A stretch of 64,000 nucleotides of DNA from Metridium senile. Lineage: Eukaryota > Cnidaria > Anthozoa > Actiniaria > Metridiidae. Made by a program: the position numbers and the translations under genes. The notes beneath the pieces are model-generated. The model worked only from the letters and a program-made list of their open reading frames with translations, was not told the origin of the DNA and ran no database searches. The stretch lies in NCBI GenBank assembly GCA_949775045.1, contig OX459095.1:26272978-26336977 (forward strand), written 5' to 3'. Shown one piece after another: positions 10,006-20,927 of this stretch (within the stretch, counting starts at the first letter, position 1; the number at the start of each line of letters is the position of its first letter).

Positions 10006-10410
10006 ATGAATAAATGGATGAGTGGATGAGCTAATGAATAAATGAATGAATGGATGGATGGATGGATGGATGGATGGATGGATGGATGGATGGATGGATG
10101 GATGGATGGATGGATGGATGGATGGATGGATGGATGGATGGTTGGATGAATCAAAGGGTGAATTAATTAATGAATAAATGGATGGATGGATGAATGAACG
10201 AATGAATGAATAAATGAATGGATGGATGGATGGTTGGATGAATCAAAGGGTGAATTAATGAATGAATAAATGGATGGATGAATGAATGAATGAATGAATG
10301 AATGAATGAATGAATGAATGAATGAATGAATGAATGAATGAATGAATGAATGAATGAATAGATGAATGAATGAATATGGATGAATTGATGGATGCATATT
10401 TAAATGAATT
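10006..10410. repeat. (ATGG)n/(AATG)n compound tetranucleotide microsatellite
   Basis: Long pure ATGG run (about 10045-10142) and AATG run (about 10275-10360), with mixed blocks between. One block (GGTTGGATGAATCAAAGGG) is duplicated at 10140 and 10231. The minus-strand ORF here is only His/Ser/Phe/Ile low complexity. Confidence 0.93.
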
Positions 10411-12430
10411 GATGGATTAACTAACCATGGATAATCTATGATTATTATTAATGTAAAATAGATTTGACAGATATGAGTTGATAACTAAATAAATGAATGC
10501 ATAATTAACAATTCCCAACGAGTTTAATAGTCCCTATCGGCCATTGGCGCAAAGAGAAATGGTGGGAATAAATTATGAAAACGCCAAAAATAAATTAAAA
10601 TGTTGGGCTACAAGAAATAATAATAATAGAAATATAAGGACTAATAATTATGATTACAATAGTGATAATAATAATCATCATCATCATTGTGATAATAATG
10701 TTCCGATATTTTGACTATATAACTTTAATATTTTTCAAACAAACAAACTTTCTAATGAACATACATATAAAGGCATTCACTGGCAACAGTAATTCTTGCA
10801 AGTGAAATTGATACAATACCATTTTACTGTAAAATGTCGTAAATATTTTAATAGGAAAACCCTACATGAAGTTGTACACTTTGAAATTATCATACAATCA
10901 GCGAATAAACCCACGTTTTTACACCCACTCAAACCAATTTCGCACGTTTCTCTGGCTCCTCGACCTGGCTGCTCATAAAAGGTCCATCGCTATTTCGTCG
11001 AAAATCCCTCACTTACAAGGTACAGAAAGTCAAATTTTGTGTATTTATTTATAGAGAATAATTTTGTAGTTATTTCATAAACATAATCATCAACTTTGTG
11101 ACGATTTTTTCTTGATTTCTCTTCGTTTTTTTCCCCTCGTTTCCTTGAACTTAAATACTTGTCGACGTTGAAGAAAAACAGAGGAAAACCATGTTTGAAT
11201 AAAAAAATACTTATCTCTTGGTTGCTATTTTTTTACTAATTGTTTAATTGTAAAAACTATTGAAAACGTATTCTTTTTTAGCTCTAGTTTTTAATAAATA
11301 ATTTGTTTTCGTTCATCATAAAATGTTTGGGTTTATATAATAGATAATTCGACTCAAATATTTTCCTTGAAAAGTTAAACATTATTGACCATGCACAACA
11401 AACATGTAAGGCGAATACAATTTTTCATTATAATAAGTATGACATTTTATAAAGGTTCATTGAATGGATATAGTAATAGAATTTTAGAGAGAAAATAAAC
11501 TTGGAATATTCATTGTTAACTAAGTGAGTTTTTAGCTAGAGAAGTAACCATTACATTAGAAAAATGATTTAAAAATATTTTCTGATCGACGTACATGCAT
11601 GTGAAAATCCATCATTACAAACCAATGAAAAATGTTGTATTTTCTAAAAAGATGTGAGTTTAATTTCTAGATATATCAAAGAAGTAAAATCAAGAGAATT
11701 CGACTAGAATAGATGGCTATAAATTATATTTTCTTATTACAAGAATAACGAAAATTATGCAGTTTTTCTTGAAACAAAAGTCAGTTAGGAAAAGACAGGG
11801 GTTTTTTTCAATTTCTCCGTACAGCAAAAGGCAGATCCTGAAATAAAACAAAACTTCAAATGAGCCTGAATTTTCTTGTCAAAATTAAAACAATTGGTTT
11901 GAGATAATATGGTTTTTGTGGCGTCAGTTTGTGTCTGTAATCGGTTGCCGATTTTTTTGTTCCGGAATAATTTACTAATGACGTCAAAAGAACCAAAAAT
12001 ACGCAAACATTGTAATGATTATGATGTTATTTGATTTTTTATCTTTTTTTTGTTGATTGATTTTTTCATTTATCATATGCCGTGGAATTTCGCATGTTTC
12101 CCTATTTTGACTCCAGTTTTGATAATTATATTTTCTAAAATAACAGTTTTCAAAGGGGATTGGTTCTTTTCAAAACAGAAAGGAATTTTGGTAAAATATT
12201 TTCTTAAAAAAATGAATAATTGATCACTACAGTATTCAAAATTATGAATTTAATATAAAACATTCCGAACTTTTTTATATATTTTTATTTTAGACATAAA
12301 AAATTGAGATCGATGTATATCGAAGACGACAATTTATTTCAGCAAAACGGAAAGTAATTGTGGGCATACTGATCTAACCACAACAAAAAATCCGATATAT
12401 TAATTCTCAGTTAATTACTATTTTGTACAA
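10411..12430. other. Gene-free AT-rich DNA
   Basis: No gene or RNA supported; short ATC/ATA-rich patches near 10615-10700. Confidence 0.55.
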
Positions 12431-12439
12431 AAGCTGGTA

Positions 12440-12800
12440 ATTATCGTTGCAAAGTTTATTGTTGAAAAACAGTATTCTAGGCATAGAGCATAGAGGTTAT
12501 TGTTGAGAAATATTATTCTAGTCATAGAGCATAGTCTCCATAGAGGTTCTTGTTGAAAAATATTATTCTAGTCTCGAATATAGTCAAAAACATAGAGGTT
12601 ATTGTTGAAAAACAGTATTCTAGTCATAGAGCATAGAGGTTCTTGTTGAGGACGAATATTCTAGTCAAGAACATCGAGGTTCTTTTAAAAAAATATTATT
12701 CTAGTCTCGAATATAGTCAAAAACATAGAGGTTATTGTTGAAAAACAGTATTCTAGTCAAAAACAGAGAGGTTATTGTTGGCAAATATTCATTCTAGTGA
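12440..12800. repeat. 40-60 bp minisatellite
   Basis: About eight diverged units built from GTTATTGTTGAAAAACAGTA, TTCTAGTC and ATAGAGCATAGAGG, with some units carrying an extra CTCGAATATAGTCAAAAACA segment. Two composite blocks (near 12560 and 12690) are almost identical, pointing to block duplication. Confidence 0.85.
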
Positions 12801-14070
12801 AGCACATTTTATTATCATGAAACATTACAATGGTGAAAAACATTAAAGTTATTGAAATATTATTTTATTCAAAAACATAGTGGTTGTTGTTGAAACAACA
12901 AACATTTTTGTCAAGGAGTGTTGCACGTACAGTAGAGATAAAATAGTATGTTTGGATGTGTATTGTCACGATTCCTTTCCGACTATGAATATATGTAAAT
13001 AAGCACTGATATAATACTACTGATGACTTTAACGAATCTCGGCAAATCTTTGAGACAAGTCCTTGGACTAATATCCTATGATAAACTCCTGTTATAACTG
13101 ACATCGCGTTATGGATACGAAAAATGAACAATTAACTCCATTGGTATTTCGATCAATTTACTGAACTGTTTTGCTATTCATGTCATTTGTGCCAAAATCC
13201 TCTTATTCTAGTTTTCGTTTTTTTTTTATATCTCTCATTAAGGTCAAAGCAACCATTAGACTAAGATAAGACAAAGAGAGATTTAATCGGCTTTTTACTA
13301 TACTGACGACTTGGTAGTTACTTCTTCGTCAGGATAAAACATGGAGTTTTACAAAAAAATCGTTTTCTTCACAAAATATTCAGCTTTGTTCAATTTATAA
13401 ATAAGAGTTTCTAACCGATTTTAATATTTTATACAATGGCAACGAAAACCATTATTTCAATGTGAAATTACCGTAATTTTCGATGGTGGTTTCCGTTTCA
13501 CTGTATAAACAAATTTAAGAAAACAATTCATTTAGAAAGATACCCTTTCTCGCTTTTTTCGTCACTTTTAAAAAGCTTTTAACACCAAGTCAATAAAGTT
13601 TTAGTGAATGAAAGCAAGTGACATAAAACCTTCAATATTAATGTAGTTCTAAAGTAATTCTTTCAGTCTTCAGTATTCTGACTTGAATCGTAATAAAATA
13701 ATAATAAGCGAATCTTTTTGATCTATAATCTCATTATCTTGCCATTGAGCTTTATCTGGAATATTTACACTTGATCTTATAAGAAGCGAATATTATTATA
13801 TTGAGACACGAGAAATATGCCAAGTCGTAAATTTTATACGAAACTTCATCCGGGAAACTAGTGACATACTTTCCATATCTTCAGTAGTGAAGATTTCAAT
13901 GAAGCCACTATTTTTTTCTTAAAAATCAATCAGAAAAAATGTCAGAAACGTTTCAATTTATGTGTAAAAGAATTTGCTTAACTCTTTTCTCATGTTTTTA
14001 TCATATTTGATAATTTTTGATAATTCACATTTGATAATTTTTCATTATAGTTATAATTTTTCATTATCTT
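12801..14070. other. Gene-free AT-rich DNA
   Basis: No supportable gene or repeat. The short minus-strand ORF at 12865-13131 has no recognisable motif. Confidence 0.5.
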
Positions 14071-14369
14071 CAATCATGTGCAAAATTGTTGGGACACATT
14101 TTTAACATTTTTATTACCGTTTTCAATTGAAGTTTAAAAAACGTACAAAATATCCAAAAGTACTTCCTCTTTGAGGGAGGAAGAACTTTTGGATATTTTG
14201 TGCGTTTTTTTAAAGCAATGTTGATTGGCCTTTCACACAACAATTGTTTCTCATTCCAAAAATTCAACATTGATTCGGGGGAGAGCTTTCGGGGAAACGT
14301 ACAATTTGTATATAATGTTTTTATGTTAAAACCAGGTAAGGCCCCAAGGAGTTTTGCATATGATTGTAG
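14071..14369. mobile_element. MITE family B, copy 1, with nested hairpin
   Basis: Ends CAATCATGTGCAAAATTGTT and its inverted partner TTTTGCATATGATTGTAG. The centre is shared, in reverse orientation, with 20670-20927 (for example AATGTTGATTGGCCTTTCA). A further near-perfect palindrome at 14134-14212 (arms CAAAATATCCAAAAG / CTTTTGGATATTTTG) sits inside this copy only. Confidence 0.83.
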
Positions 14370-14429
14370 CTTTAAAATTTCCGACCTATAATTAACTTCC
14401 AAGCCCGATAAGCAGAAGTTAATTACTCT

Positions 14430-14725
14430 AAAAGTTGATACTATTTGATATGATTTGATACGATAATAGTTCTATTAAATTGATATGATTTGATACGATA
14501 ATAGCTCTATTAAATTGATACTATTTGATATGATAATAGTTCGATTAAATTGACATTATTTGACACGATAATAGTTCGATTAAATTGACATTATTTGATA
14601 CGATAATAGTTCTATTAAATTGATATGATTTGATACGATAATAGTTCTACTAAATTGATATGATTTGATACAATAATAGTTCTATTAAATTGATATGATT
14701 TGATACGATAATTGTTCTAATCGAT
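14430..14725. repeat. 35-bp minisatellite
   Basis: About eight units of ATGATTTGATACGATAATAG followed by TTCTATTAAATTGAT. Some units are shortened or carry single-base changes such as TTCGATT or GACATTATTTG. Confidence 0.93.
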
Positions 14726-14924
14726 ATTATTTGCACGTGTTTTCTAGCTGGCGTAGCAAGTGACGATGACGTGTTAGAAGAAATGTTGAAGAAAGACAAA
14801 AAACTGGAGCATGGCTCAAGCTCAACAATCGATTTACAGAGGTACATCTACCACCATCCCCAGGGACTACTCACTTCTCCCGTTCCCAAGCCCTCCCGGT
14901 TATCACTGAATAGCCCCAGGGCAA

Positions 14925-15172
14925 CACAGCGGTCAAACGACTACGCATGCGTGGGAAAATTTTCACAGCGGTAAATTTGCCATTGTAAACATTAGGAATT
15001 GTGGACTACAGTGTTTGAAGTCGATTTATAAGAAATTATATAAGAGTACATAAGCTTGAAATTTTGTGTACATAACCTTTGTTATATTTTAAGCTATCAT
15101 GAGTCTATACTTTTGTATTTATGTTTATATTTTGAGAAAAAAGCGATGATGCGTAGTCGTTTGACCGCTGTG
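14925..15172. mobile_element. MITE family C, copy 1
   Basis: Terminal inverted repeats CACAGCGGTCAAACGACTAC and GTAGTCGTTTGACCGCTGTG. Weaker symmetry continues outward (AGCCCC.GGGCAA / CCTCTGGGCT). The interior, including GTGTACATAACC and CTACAGTGTTTGAAG, matches the copy at 19133-19411 in reverse. Confidence 0.85.
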
Positions 15173-15185
15173 TTCCTCTGGGCTG

Positions 15186-15540
15186 GTCTAGTAGTCTCTC
15201 TCGCAGCCGTTATTAGTCTTGTTTCATTCCACTACGGCCTAGTGGTCTACCACACATCTCCCTTGTACGACGTCATTGCAATAGACTTTTAGATAGAATC
15301 ACGAATATGTTGCAGAAGGGTCTGGAAAAAGCCGTATCAAAGATATGCCTATTGATCTGTTGCAATCTCAACCTGTCAAAAAAAAGAAAAAAATCTCGCG
15401 CGCTAATCAAAGTCTTTTGTTACTTCTCACATGTAATACCATATATGGTAATGGCATTGTTTTCAATATTGCATACGGTATTTCTGATATACGGTATGTT
15501 TGTTGGCCGTACAAATTGAGTTGTAAGACTGTTTAAGTCT
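15186..15540. mobile_element. Repeat fragments: family I arm and family D interior
   Basis: 15190-15216 (AGTCTCTCTCGCAGCCGTTA) matches one arm of the palindromic element at 63824-63918. 15330-15500 (GATATGCCTATTGAT, TACCATATATGGTAATGGCA, AATCAAAGTCTTTTGTTAC) is the reverse of the interior of the family D element at 21683-22111. These are therefore pieces of older insertions, and the short ORFs over them are not genes. Confidence 0.7.
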
Positions 15541-16157
15541 CTGGAGTTAAACAATTAAACAAAACGCATGCGCAAAAGGAAGCTTTAAATGACAATAAGA
15601 TTGAATACTTCCAGTCCCAGTAGCGAGTCAGCATAAAAAACCCGTCGATGCTCAAACTCCTTGAAAGCGGCTGCAAATTGCATGCTAAATCCCTGGTGCA
15701 AGGGGGAGTGCACCATACGTAAAATACCAGAGATACCGCTCACTGGAAAATTTGACAATGAACCCTAAAGGGTACCACGTACCAGAGTCTTGTCAAGGAG
15801 GGCATGTCAGCAATTTTTTCAGCTCCACGTTTCTAAAAAGACATCTTACAAAACTCACTGTTAAAACGTACTGGTTGAGTCTGAGGTAACCATTTTAGTG
15901 GTTGATTTAACCATGCAATAGCTGAAATGTACTTTATTTGGTTTTTGTAATACCTGCTTATATATGGGTGACCATTTACTTGCATCTTCTAAAAAATATG
16001 ACGAGAATCCCTCTCTTTTCGAATCCGAACCCTTCTTCCTTTTGAGTTATAATTCCACGACCACTGACTTTATCACTGGCTAAACTCAGTCTATTATATT
16101 ATTGTCAGGTTACTTGGAGTCAGCTACCAACAAGTTCCACTCAGTCGGGTCAAGAAG
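15541..16157. other. Intergenic / 5' flank of sialyltransferase gene
   Basis: 15690-15810 carries ATACCAGAGATACC and CCTAAAGGGTACCA motifs like those of the dispersed repeat at 20035-20345. A possible splice acceptor TATTGTCAG ends at 16108; the frame from there into the sialyltransferase ATG is open, so an upstream exon may exist. Confidence 0.5.
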
Positions 16158-17014
16158 ATGACAGCAGCTGTGATAACAGTAGTCGCTATTGTTCTATTCA
16201 TTAGTTTAAGTTTTCATTCAGCAGCGACGTCTAACGACGGTACACAGATTATTGCTTCCTCTGACACCCCCACGGGAAATAATTTGTCATCGACTGAAAT
16301 AACCAAGGAGAACCCTGGGAAGGCTACATCTAAGAAGTTAAAATCTAACAAGAAGGATACTATACCAACGAGTACAGTAAAGACAATGAGACAAACATCA
16401 ACACATCGGCCATCTACTATAAAACATACAGTAAAATCTCCATCCACTTTAAAACATACAGTAATATCTCACGAGGATACAACAAGCGAAACGACCATCA
16501 TTCCAACCACAGATATACCAATAGTTACCAACATTCAGACTCCAAATCCTTCCATACTCGATCGTACAGACATCGTACCCATTCCCACACGGACACCAAG
16601 TGACTTTGTCCTCGCAATGAATCCCAGCATTCCTGCGAGAATAAATCTCGATTGTCGATCATGTGCAGTAGTGACCAACTCCGCTGACCTCTATCACAGT
16701 AATGCAGGCTCAGTTATCGATTCAAGTGAATGTGTGATTCGCTTAGACACCGCGCCTACGATTGGCCACGAGGACGATGTGGGGGGTAAGACAACAGTAC
16801 GCGTAGTATCCCAGGATCACCTTGGCGACCTGTTACACCATGTATGGCACGAACCGGATGAAATGAATTCGATACGTTACGTCATTACCTATGGTCAGCG
16901 GAACAATTTATGTCCAAATTGTACGTTCTTTAAGTTGTTCAAGAAGGTTTCTGGGGAATATTTAGGTGATAAGTTTATAAGGTTTACCAAGTCCATCAAG
17001 ACCAACATACATAG
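16158..17014 (+). CDS. Sialyltransferase exon 1 (anchor, stem, motif L)
   Basis: 857 nt ending in phase 2 at the donor CATAG|GTAAGA. Reading on without splicing gives a stop after one more codon, which confirms the junction. It carries all of sialylmotif L and the NCTFFK glycosylation-type sequon near residue 254. Confidence 0.9.
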
Positions 17015-17906
17015 GTAAGAACACATGATCTTGATTGAATATATTATATATATATATATATTTCAATAACCGTTGTCGTAATCAAAGCTTCACTCTAAAG
17101 CCTGCAAAGGATGTCGGTTTTTCTTCTCTTGTTATCGATTTATTCCTATAGCATATTTTGGTTGTACGTGTTTGTGTAATATGACCATGACAAGTTGTTG
17201 CAGTGGTAGATCATGAAACAAATATTTCTTGAAAATACGTCTAATAAATCTCAAATTATGTTGATATTACCGACATCCTTTGCAAGCTTCTTAGAGTGTG
17301 GACCGTAACTTTGATTGCGACAACGATGTTTCAAATAGGTGTAAACTGTTGTGTATTATTCATTAGCCATCACAATTATCAAGGGGCCGGTTGTACCATA
17401 AGCCTGAATAGCTCTATCCACCGGTTAAACCCCTTTCCAACTGATAAAACCTATACAAATTATACGTACAGGATAACTCTTATCCAGGGAATATCCAGGC
17501 TTCGTACAACTGGCACCAGACCGATTTCATAGTTTGATCCCAGTTCGCTCTCACAAATTCATTCGCTAGAATAGCGAACAAGGACCCTCTTCAGAAAGTT
17601 TACACGTACACGTGGTTTTCATGAATGAATCATTTTTTTGTGTCATCACCATTGGAATTATCACCATTATTGTTTTTTTAGCTATCAAGGACGACTTTCT
17701 CTTTCAACACAATTCCACGCTATCAACATTATGAGGAATGTCTGCAACAAGATGAGAGTATTTGGTGTTGAACGAAATCATCCATGTCTAAGGTATCAAC
17801 AATGATGTATTCGTCTGACAGCCTGCCTCTTTGTATCTGTATGTACTATCTAACTAGTTGTCTGTCTGTCTGTCTGTTTTTATGTCTTGTTTTTTGTATG
17901 TTTACA

Positions 17907-17993
<87 letters not shown>

Positions 17994-18655
17994 ACGCCTA
18001 CTTGAGCGTCTAGCTTGTCTATTTCTCTGTCTGTACATCTCTGTGTCTTCCTATAGGTCTATCTCTCTGCAGTCCGTCCATCCATCCATCCGTACGTCTG
18101 GTCTGTTTTTCTGCTGTATGTCTGCCTGTCTGTTGGTTTATATGTCTGTCTGTATGTCTGTTGTCTGTCTGTCTGTGTGTCTGTCTATCTGTGCATGTAG
18201 ACATCTGGGCCTGATAGACGTCTGTGCGTCTGCCTATAGATCTATCTTTCTGCAACCCTGTTGTCTATCCGTTTGTCTGTCTGTCCTTCTGTTATGTGTC
18301 TGTCTGTCCGTCTGTCTGTCTGTCTGTCTATATGGTTATCTTTGTATACATCTAGGATAGACGTCTGTGTGTCAGCGTAGTAATCTATCTATCTGCAGTC
18401 TGTTGTTTTTATATTAATATATTTTTATTTATATATTTTTATATTCATACTTTGACATAGGACCATTCACACTGATATCTGTCTATTCCTTGTAGCGACC
18501 GTTCGTACAAGAAAAGTTACTGGCAACGTAATGAATACATCTCATGTGACGGTCGACGTCAAGACATCGTGAACGATATACGACGATATCGATTTGAGAA
18601 AAAGATATATGATGAATGGATTAACAAATATAATCTAGAATTCCTGTATCCATAG
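16158..18655 (+). CDS. Sialyltransferase (GT29, ST6GalNAc-like), three exons, 375 aa
   Basis: Coding exons 16158-17014, 17682-17792 and 18496-18655 join in phase (all GT-AG) into 375 residues ending at TAG. The product is a type II Golgi-type protein: hydrophobic anchor at residues 3-19, then a Ser/Thr/Pro-rich stem (25-155) suited to O-glycosylation. The catalytic part follows: sialylmotif L from C166 (CRSCAVVTNSA, then RLDTAPT and VGGKTTVRVV), motif S at 291-312 (SLSTQFHAI with C307), a motif III-like YWQ at 331-333, and motif VS region ending in F356-E357-K358. GT29 enzymes transfer sialic acid from CMP-Neu5Ac to glycans. Two family positions are changed: Gly to Gln at 296 in motif S and His to Arg at 352 in motif VS, so catalysis is doubtful. 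The ATG has A at -3, but an upstream exon could extend the cytoplasmic tail. Confidence 0.88.
17060..17345. mobile_element. MITE family A, copy 2, in sialyltransferase intron 1
   Basis: Arms TTTCAATAACCGTTGTCG...GCAAAGGATGTCGGT and ACCGACATCCTTTGCAAG...GCGACAACGATGTTTCAAAT. The centre (GTTATCGATTTATTCCTA, ATTTTGGTTGTACGTG) is the reverse complement of the centre of the 5461-5765 copy. A short (TA)n run abuts the left end. Confidence 0.87.
17682..17792 (+). CDS. Sialyltransferase exon 2 (motif S)
   Basis: 111 nt between acceptor TGTTTTTTTAG and donor AAG|GTATCA, both phase 2. It encodes SLSTQFHAINIM and VCNKMRVFGV, the S-motif pattern, with Gln296 where Gly is usual. Confidence 0.87.
17858..18345. 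repeat. (CTGT)n microsatellite in sialyltransferase intron 2
   Basis: A pure CTGT run from about 17907 to 17991, then imperfect CTGT-rich sequence to 18345. It produces long Cys/Leu/Ser/Val low-complexity ORFs on both strands that are not genes. Confidence 0.95.
18496..18655 (+). CDS. Sialyltransferase exon 3 (motifs III and VS, C-terminus)
   Basis: Starts after acceptor TATTCCTTGTAG in phase 2 and ends at TAG. Encodes SYWQRNEY, a conserved-type Cys340, and RRYRFEKKIYDEW, where the family normally has His five residues before the Glu; codon 352 at 18581-18583 is CGA (Arg). Confidence 0.87.
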
Positions 18656-19132
18656 CTACTACTGGGTAACCTGGCTGTAAATACATATATATATATAACA
18701 TGGAACACTTATACCCTCTACGCCATTAATGTTTTGTTGGTTTGGAATGGGACAATTGACAAACAATGGTTCTTGATTTGTGTCTAGCCCCATAGCTGCC
18801 ATGCTAGTGAAACACCATACATTGGATCTCTCATGATATTATTATCGACACTGACATGATGGTCATGTAAACAAGTTGAAGCTGCAGTCAGTTTTCAAGT
18901 TTAAGTTAATTATGTATTTTTAAAATACAGTGGTATTTCTATTAAGCGATCAATTTCTGTTCTTACTTTCTTCAATGAGACATATTCAAATTAAACAGTC
19001 CCTACTTTTACGTAAAAACTCCGACAAAACGAGTTAGATCGAGTGAAGTTTTGGCCTAATTAGAACTAGCAAAGCTAGGAGTAATGGACGAGCGGGGAGT
19101 AAGGCGAGAAATGCGAAAGTAGTCGTGTCTCC
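18656..19132. other. 3' flank of sialyltransferase gene
   Basis: No AATAAA near the stop was seen; otherwise no recognisable feature. Confidence 0.4.
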
Positions 19133-19411
19133 AACACATCGATCAGACGACCACGCATGCGCGAAAAAAAACCCCAAAACATTGTTACGGACTCTATGGA
19201 GTAGACGACTTTCATCGCTTTTTTCTCAAATGGTAAATTAATGGTAGCTTCACAATGTAACAAACAGGTTATGTACACGAAAATTCAAGGTTAATTTAGT
19301 TATATGTTCATGGAATTTCCTATCAATCGCCTTCAAACACTGTAGTCCGAAATGACAAATTTACCACTGTGAAAAAGTAAGCCACGTATGCGTAGTCGTT
19401 TGACCGCTGTG
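19133..19411. mobile_element. MITE family C, copy 2 (opposite orientation)
   Basis: Right end GCGTAGTCGTTTGACCGCTG is intact; the left end is diverged (CACATCGATCAGACGACCAC). The interior (GGTTATGTACACGAAAATT, CTTCAAACACTGTAGTCC) is the reverse of copy 1. Confidence 0.8.
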
Positions 19412-20034
19412 TTCGTGTCTCGCCTCACTCCCATGCACCTCCTCATTCTCTCCCCATTCTCTCTCGTCGCTTTTGAGTTTTCGTGTAAAACTATGGAATG
19501 TTTTGCAGTCTAACGTAGACATGATAATCATATCTTTTCGCGAGGCTGGCTCTCACGTTACGTAAATTATACGCAAATAGTAGTTCGCTCAAATATATAT
19601 ATATATACGTGAGTTACATGTTGAACATAGGGATTTACGTTTGTTCGTAAGCTGGCTCTTGCGCGTAAAAACACGGACAGGCAAGGTTATTTACTAGCCA
19701 TTGCTGCATGTTTATCCAGATTTTGTATATATCAAACCGCGCATTATAACTATATAAAATGGGAAATATTATGTCAATCAGTGATGAGAATTTCTTTATT
19801 TTAAATTATCTTTTTTATTTATTATATATTTACTTTTGTAAAATAATGAGGAAAAACATTGTACATATCAAGCTATATACAAAAGAAAAAGAAAGAAAGG
19901 GATGGCGGTGTGTTGGTTGCTGTTTGACTCATCGTTAAACTATTCATGTTTTGTGTTGCGTTTATCATGCACCAGTTACTCCTCTACCCCGGCATCCTTC
20001 ATGCACAAAGCTATCAAAAAAGGGGGAAAAAGTA
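19412..20034. other. Gene-free DNA
   Basis: TACGTA-rich patch at 19550-19650 with a short (TA)n; no gene. Confidence 0.4.
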
Positions 20035-20345
20035 CCGGGGATGCTCGTCGGAAATTCTCAAAACTACCCCTAAAGGTACCGGAAGTCTTTTAAAAAGGGA
20101 GTGGCTGGATGAATTTTACCCCCTAAGAGATACCACATTAATTAATAATATTAATATACGTATCAGAAGCGAATATCGATTGGCTCTTCTCTCCTTTCTC
20201 GACACCCTAAGGGATACCAGAAATGCTAATTTTCAAAAATTCGCATTTGATACCCTAAAAGAAACCAAATCTCTGATTTTTACCCCTAAGAGATACGACG
20301 AGCACCCCCGGTACTTTGACGTATTGTTACAATTAACGACACCAT
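20035..20345. repeat. Dispersed repeat with CCCCTAAGAGATACC motifs
   Basis: The motif CCCTAAGRGATAC recurs about five times (20059, 20120, 20205, 20256, 20281) separated by AATTTTC/TTCGCATTT-type sequence, ending in ACGACGAGCACCCCCGG. Single motifs also occur at 15770, 24360 and 31775. I associate this type with non-coding repeats of anthozoan genomes. The open frame across it (133 codons) is incidental. Confidence 0.6.
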
Positions 20346-20669
20346 AGTGTGTTTACTAGATATCTTTATTGAAATAATATCAAGTGCAATACATTTTTGG
20401 TCAAAATAAACTGTACTGTTAATATAAGGTTATAATAAGGCTATAGGCCTGCTATGCCCTTAAGGGTTTTTACTTTCTAGCTATACTTACTATAGTACAC
20501 ATCTACTGAAAGGCCGTTAACACGGGCGGTACTGAGAACACCGCACTGAAAATATCACAAGTGTTAACTATACTTCAATTAAATTTCAATGGCCGCAAGC
20601 AGCCTAGTCTCCAGGCGTCCTCTGCGAGCGCCACACGGCCATGAAGTCATCCTACCATGCAGATGAAAA
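20346..20669. other. Gene-free DNA
   Basis: No gene; 20500-20660 is GC-richer than its surroundings but was not assigned. Confidence 0.35.
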
Positions 20670-20927
20670 CTACAATCATGTGCAAAATACCTTGGTACAT
20701 TATCTGGTTTTTACATGAAAAATATGTCAACATCACTGATTTTTCCGTTTCCCCCTCTCCCCCGTATCAATGTTGAGTTTTGGAAATGTGAAACGGTTGT
20801 CATTTGAAAGACCAATCAACATTGCTCAGGGGGAAGGGGGCGTGCAAATCAAATCGATACATTTCGTATATTGTTTAAAACAAAAACGCTCATAAAAATG
20901 TCCCAACAACTTTGCACATGATTGTAG
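20670..20927. mobile_element. MITE family B, copy 2
   Basis: Perfect inverted ends CTACAATCATGTGCAAA and TTTGCACATGATTGTAG. The interior matches family B copy 1 in reverse (AGACCAATCAACATTG, TCAATGTTGAGTTTTGG) and lacks the extra palindrome of that copy. Confidence 0.87.

Noticed and set aside
10167..10397. Minus-strand His/Ser/Phe/Ile ORF
   Set aside because: Tetranucleotide microsatellite.
15307..15536. Two overlapping ORFs with Cys/Leu and Lys-rich segments
   Set aside because: The same sequence recurs, reversed, within a MITE at 21683-22111.
17887..18360. 157-codon Cys/Val/Ser ORF
   Set aside because: It is a translation of the (CTGT)n microsatellite within the sialyltransferase intron.
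19946..20347. 133-codon plus-strand ORF
   Set aside because: It overlaps a dispersed non-coding repeat whose motif recurs in it, and no protein family is recognisable.
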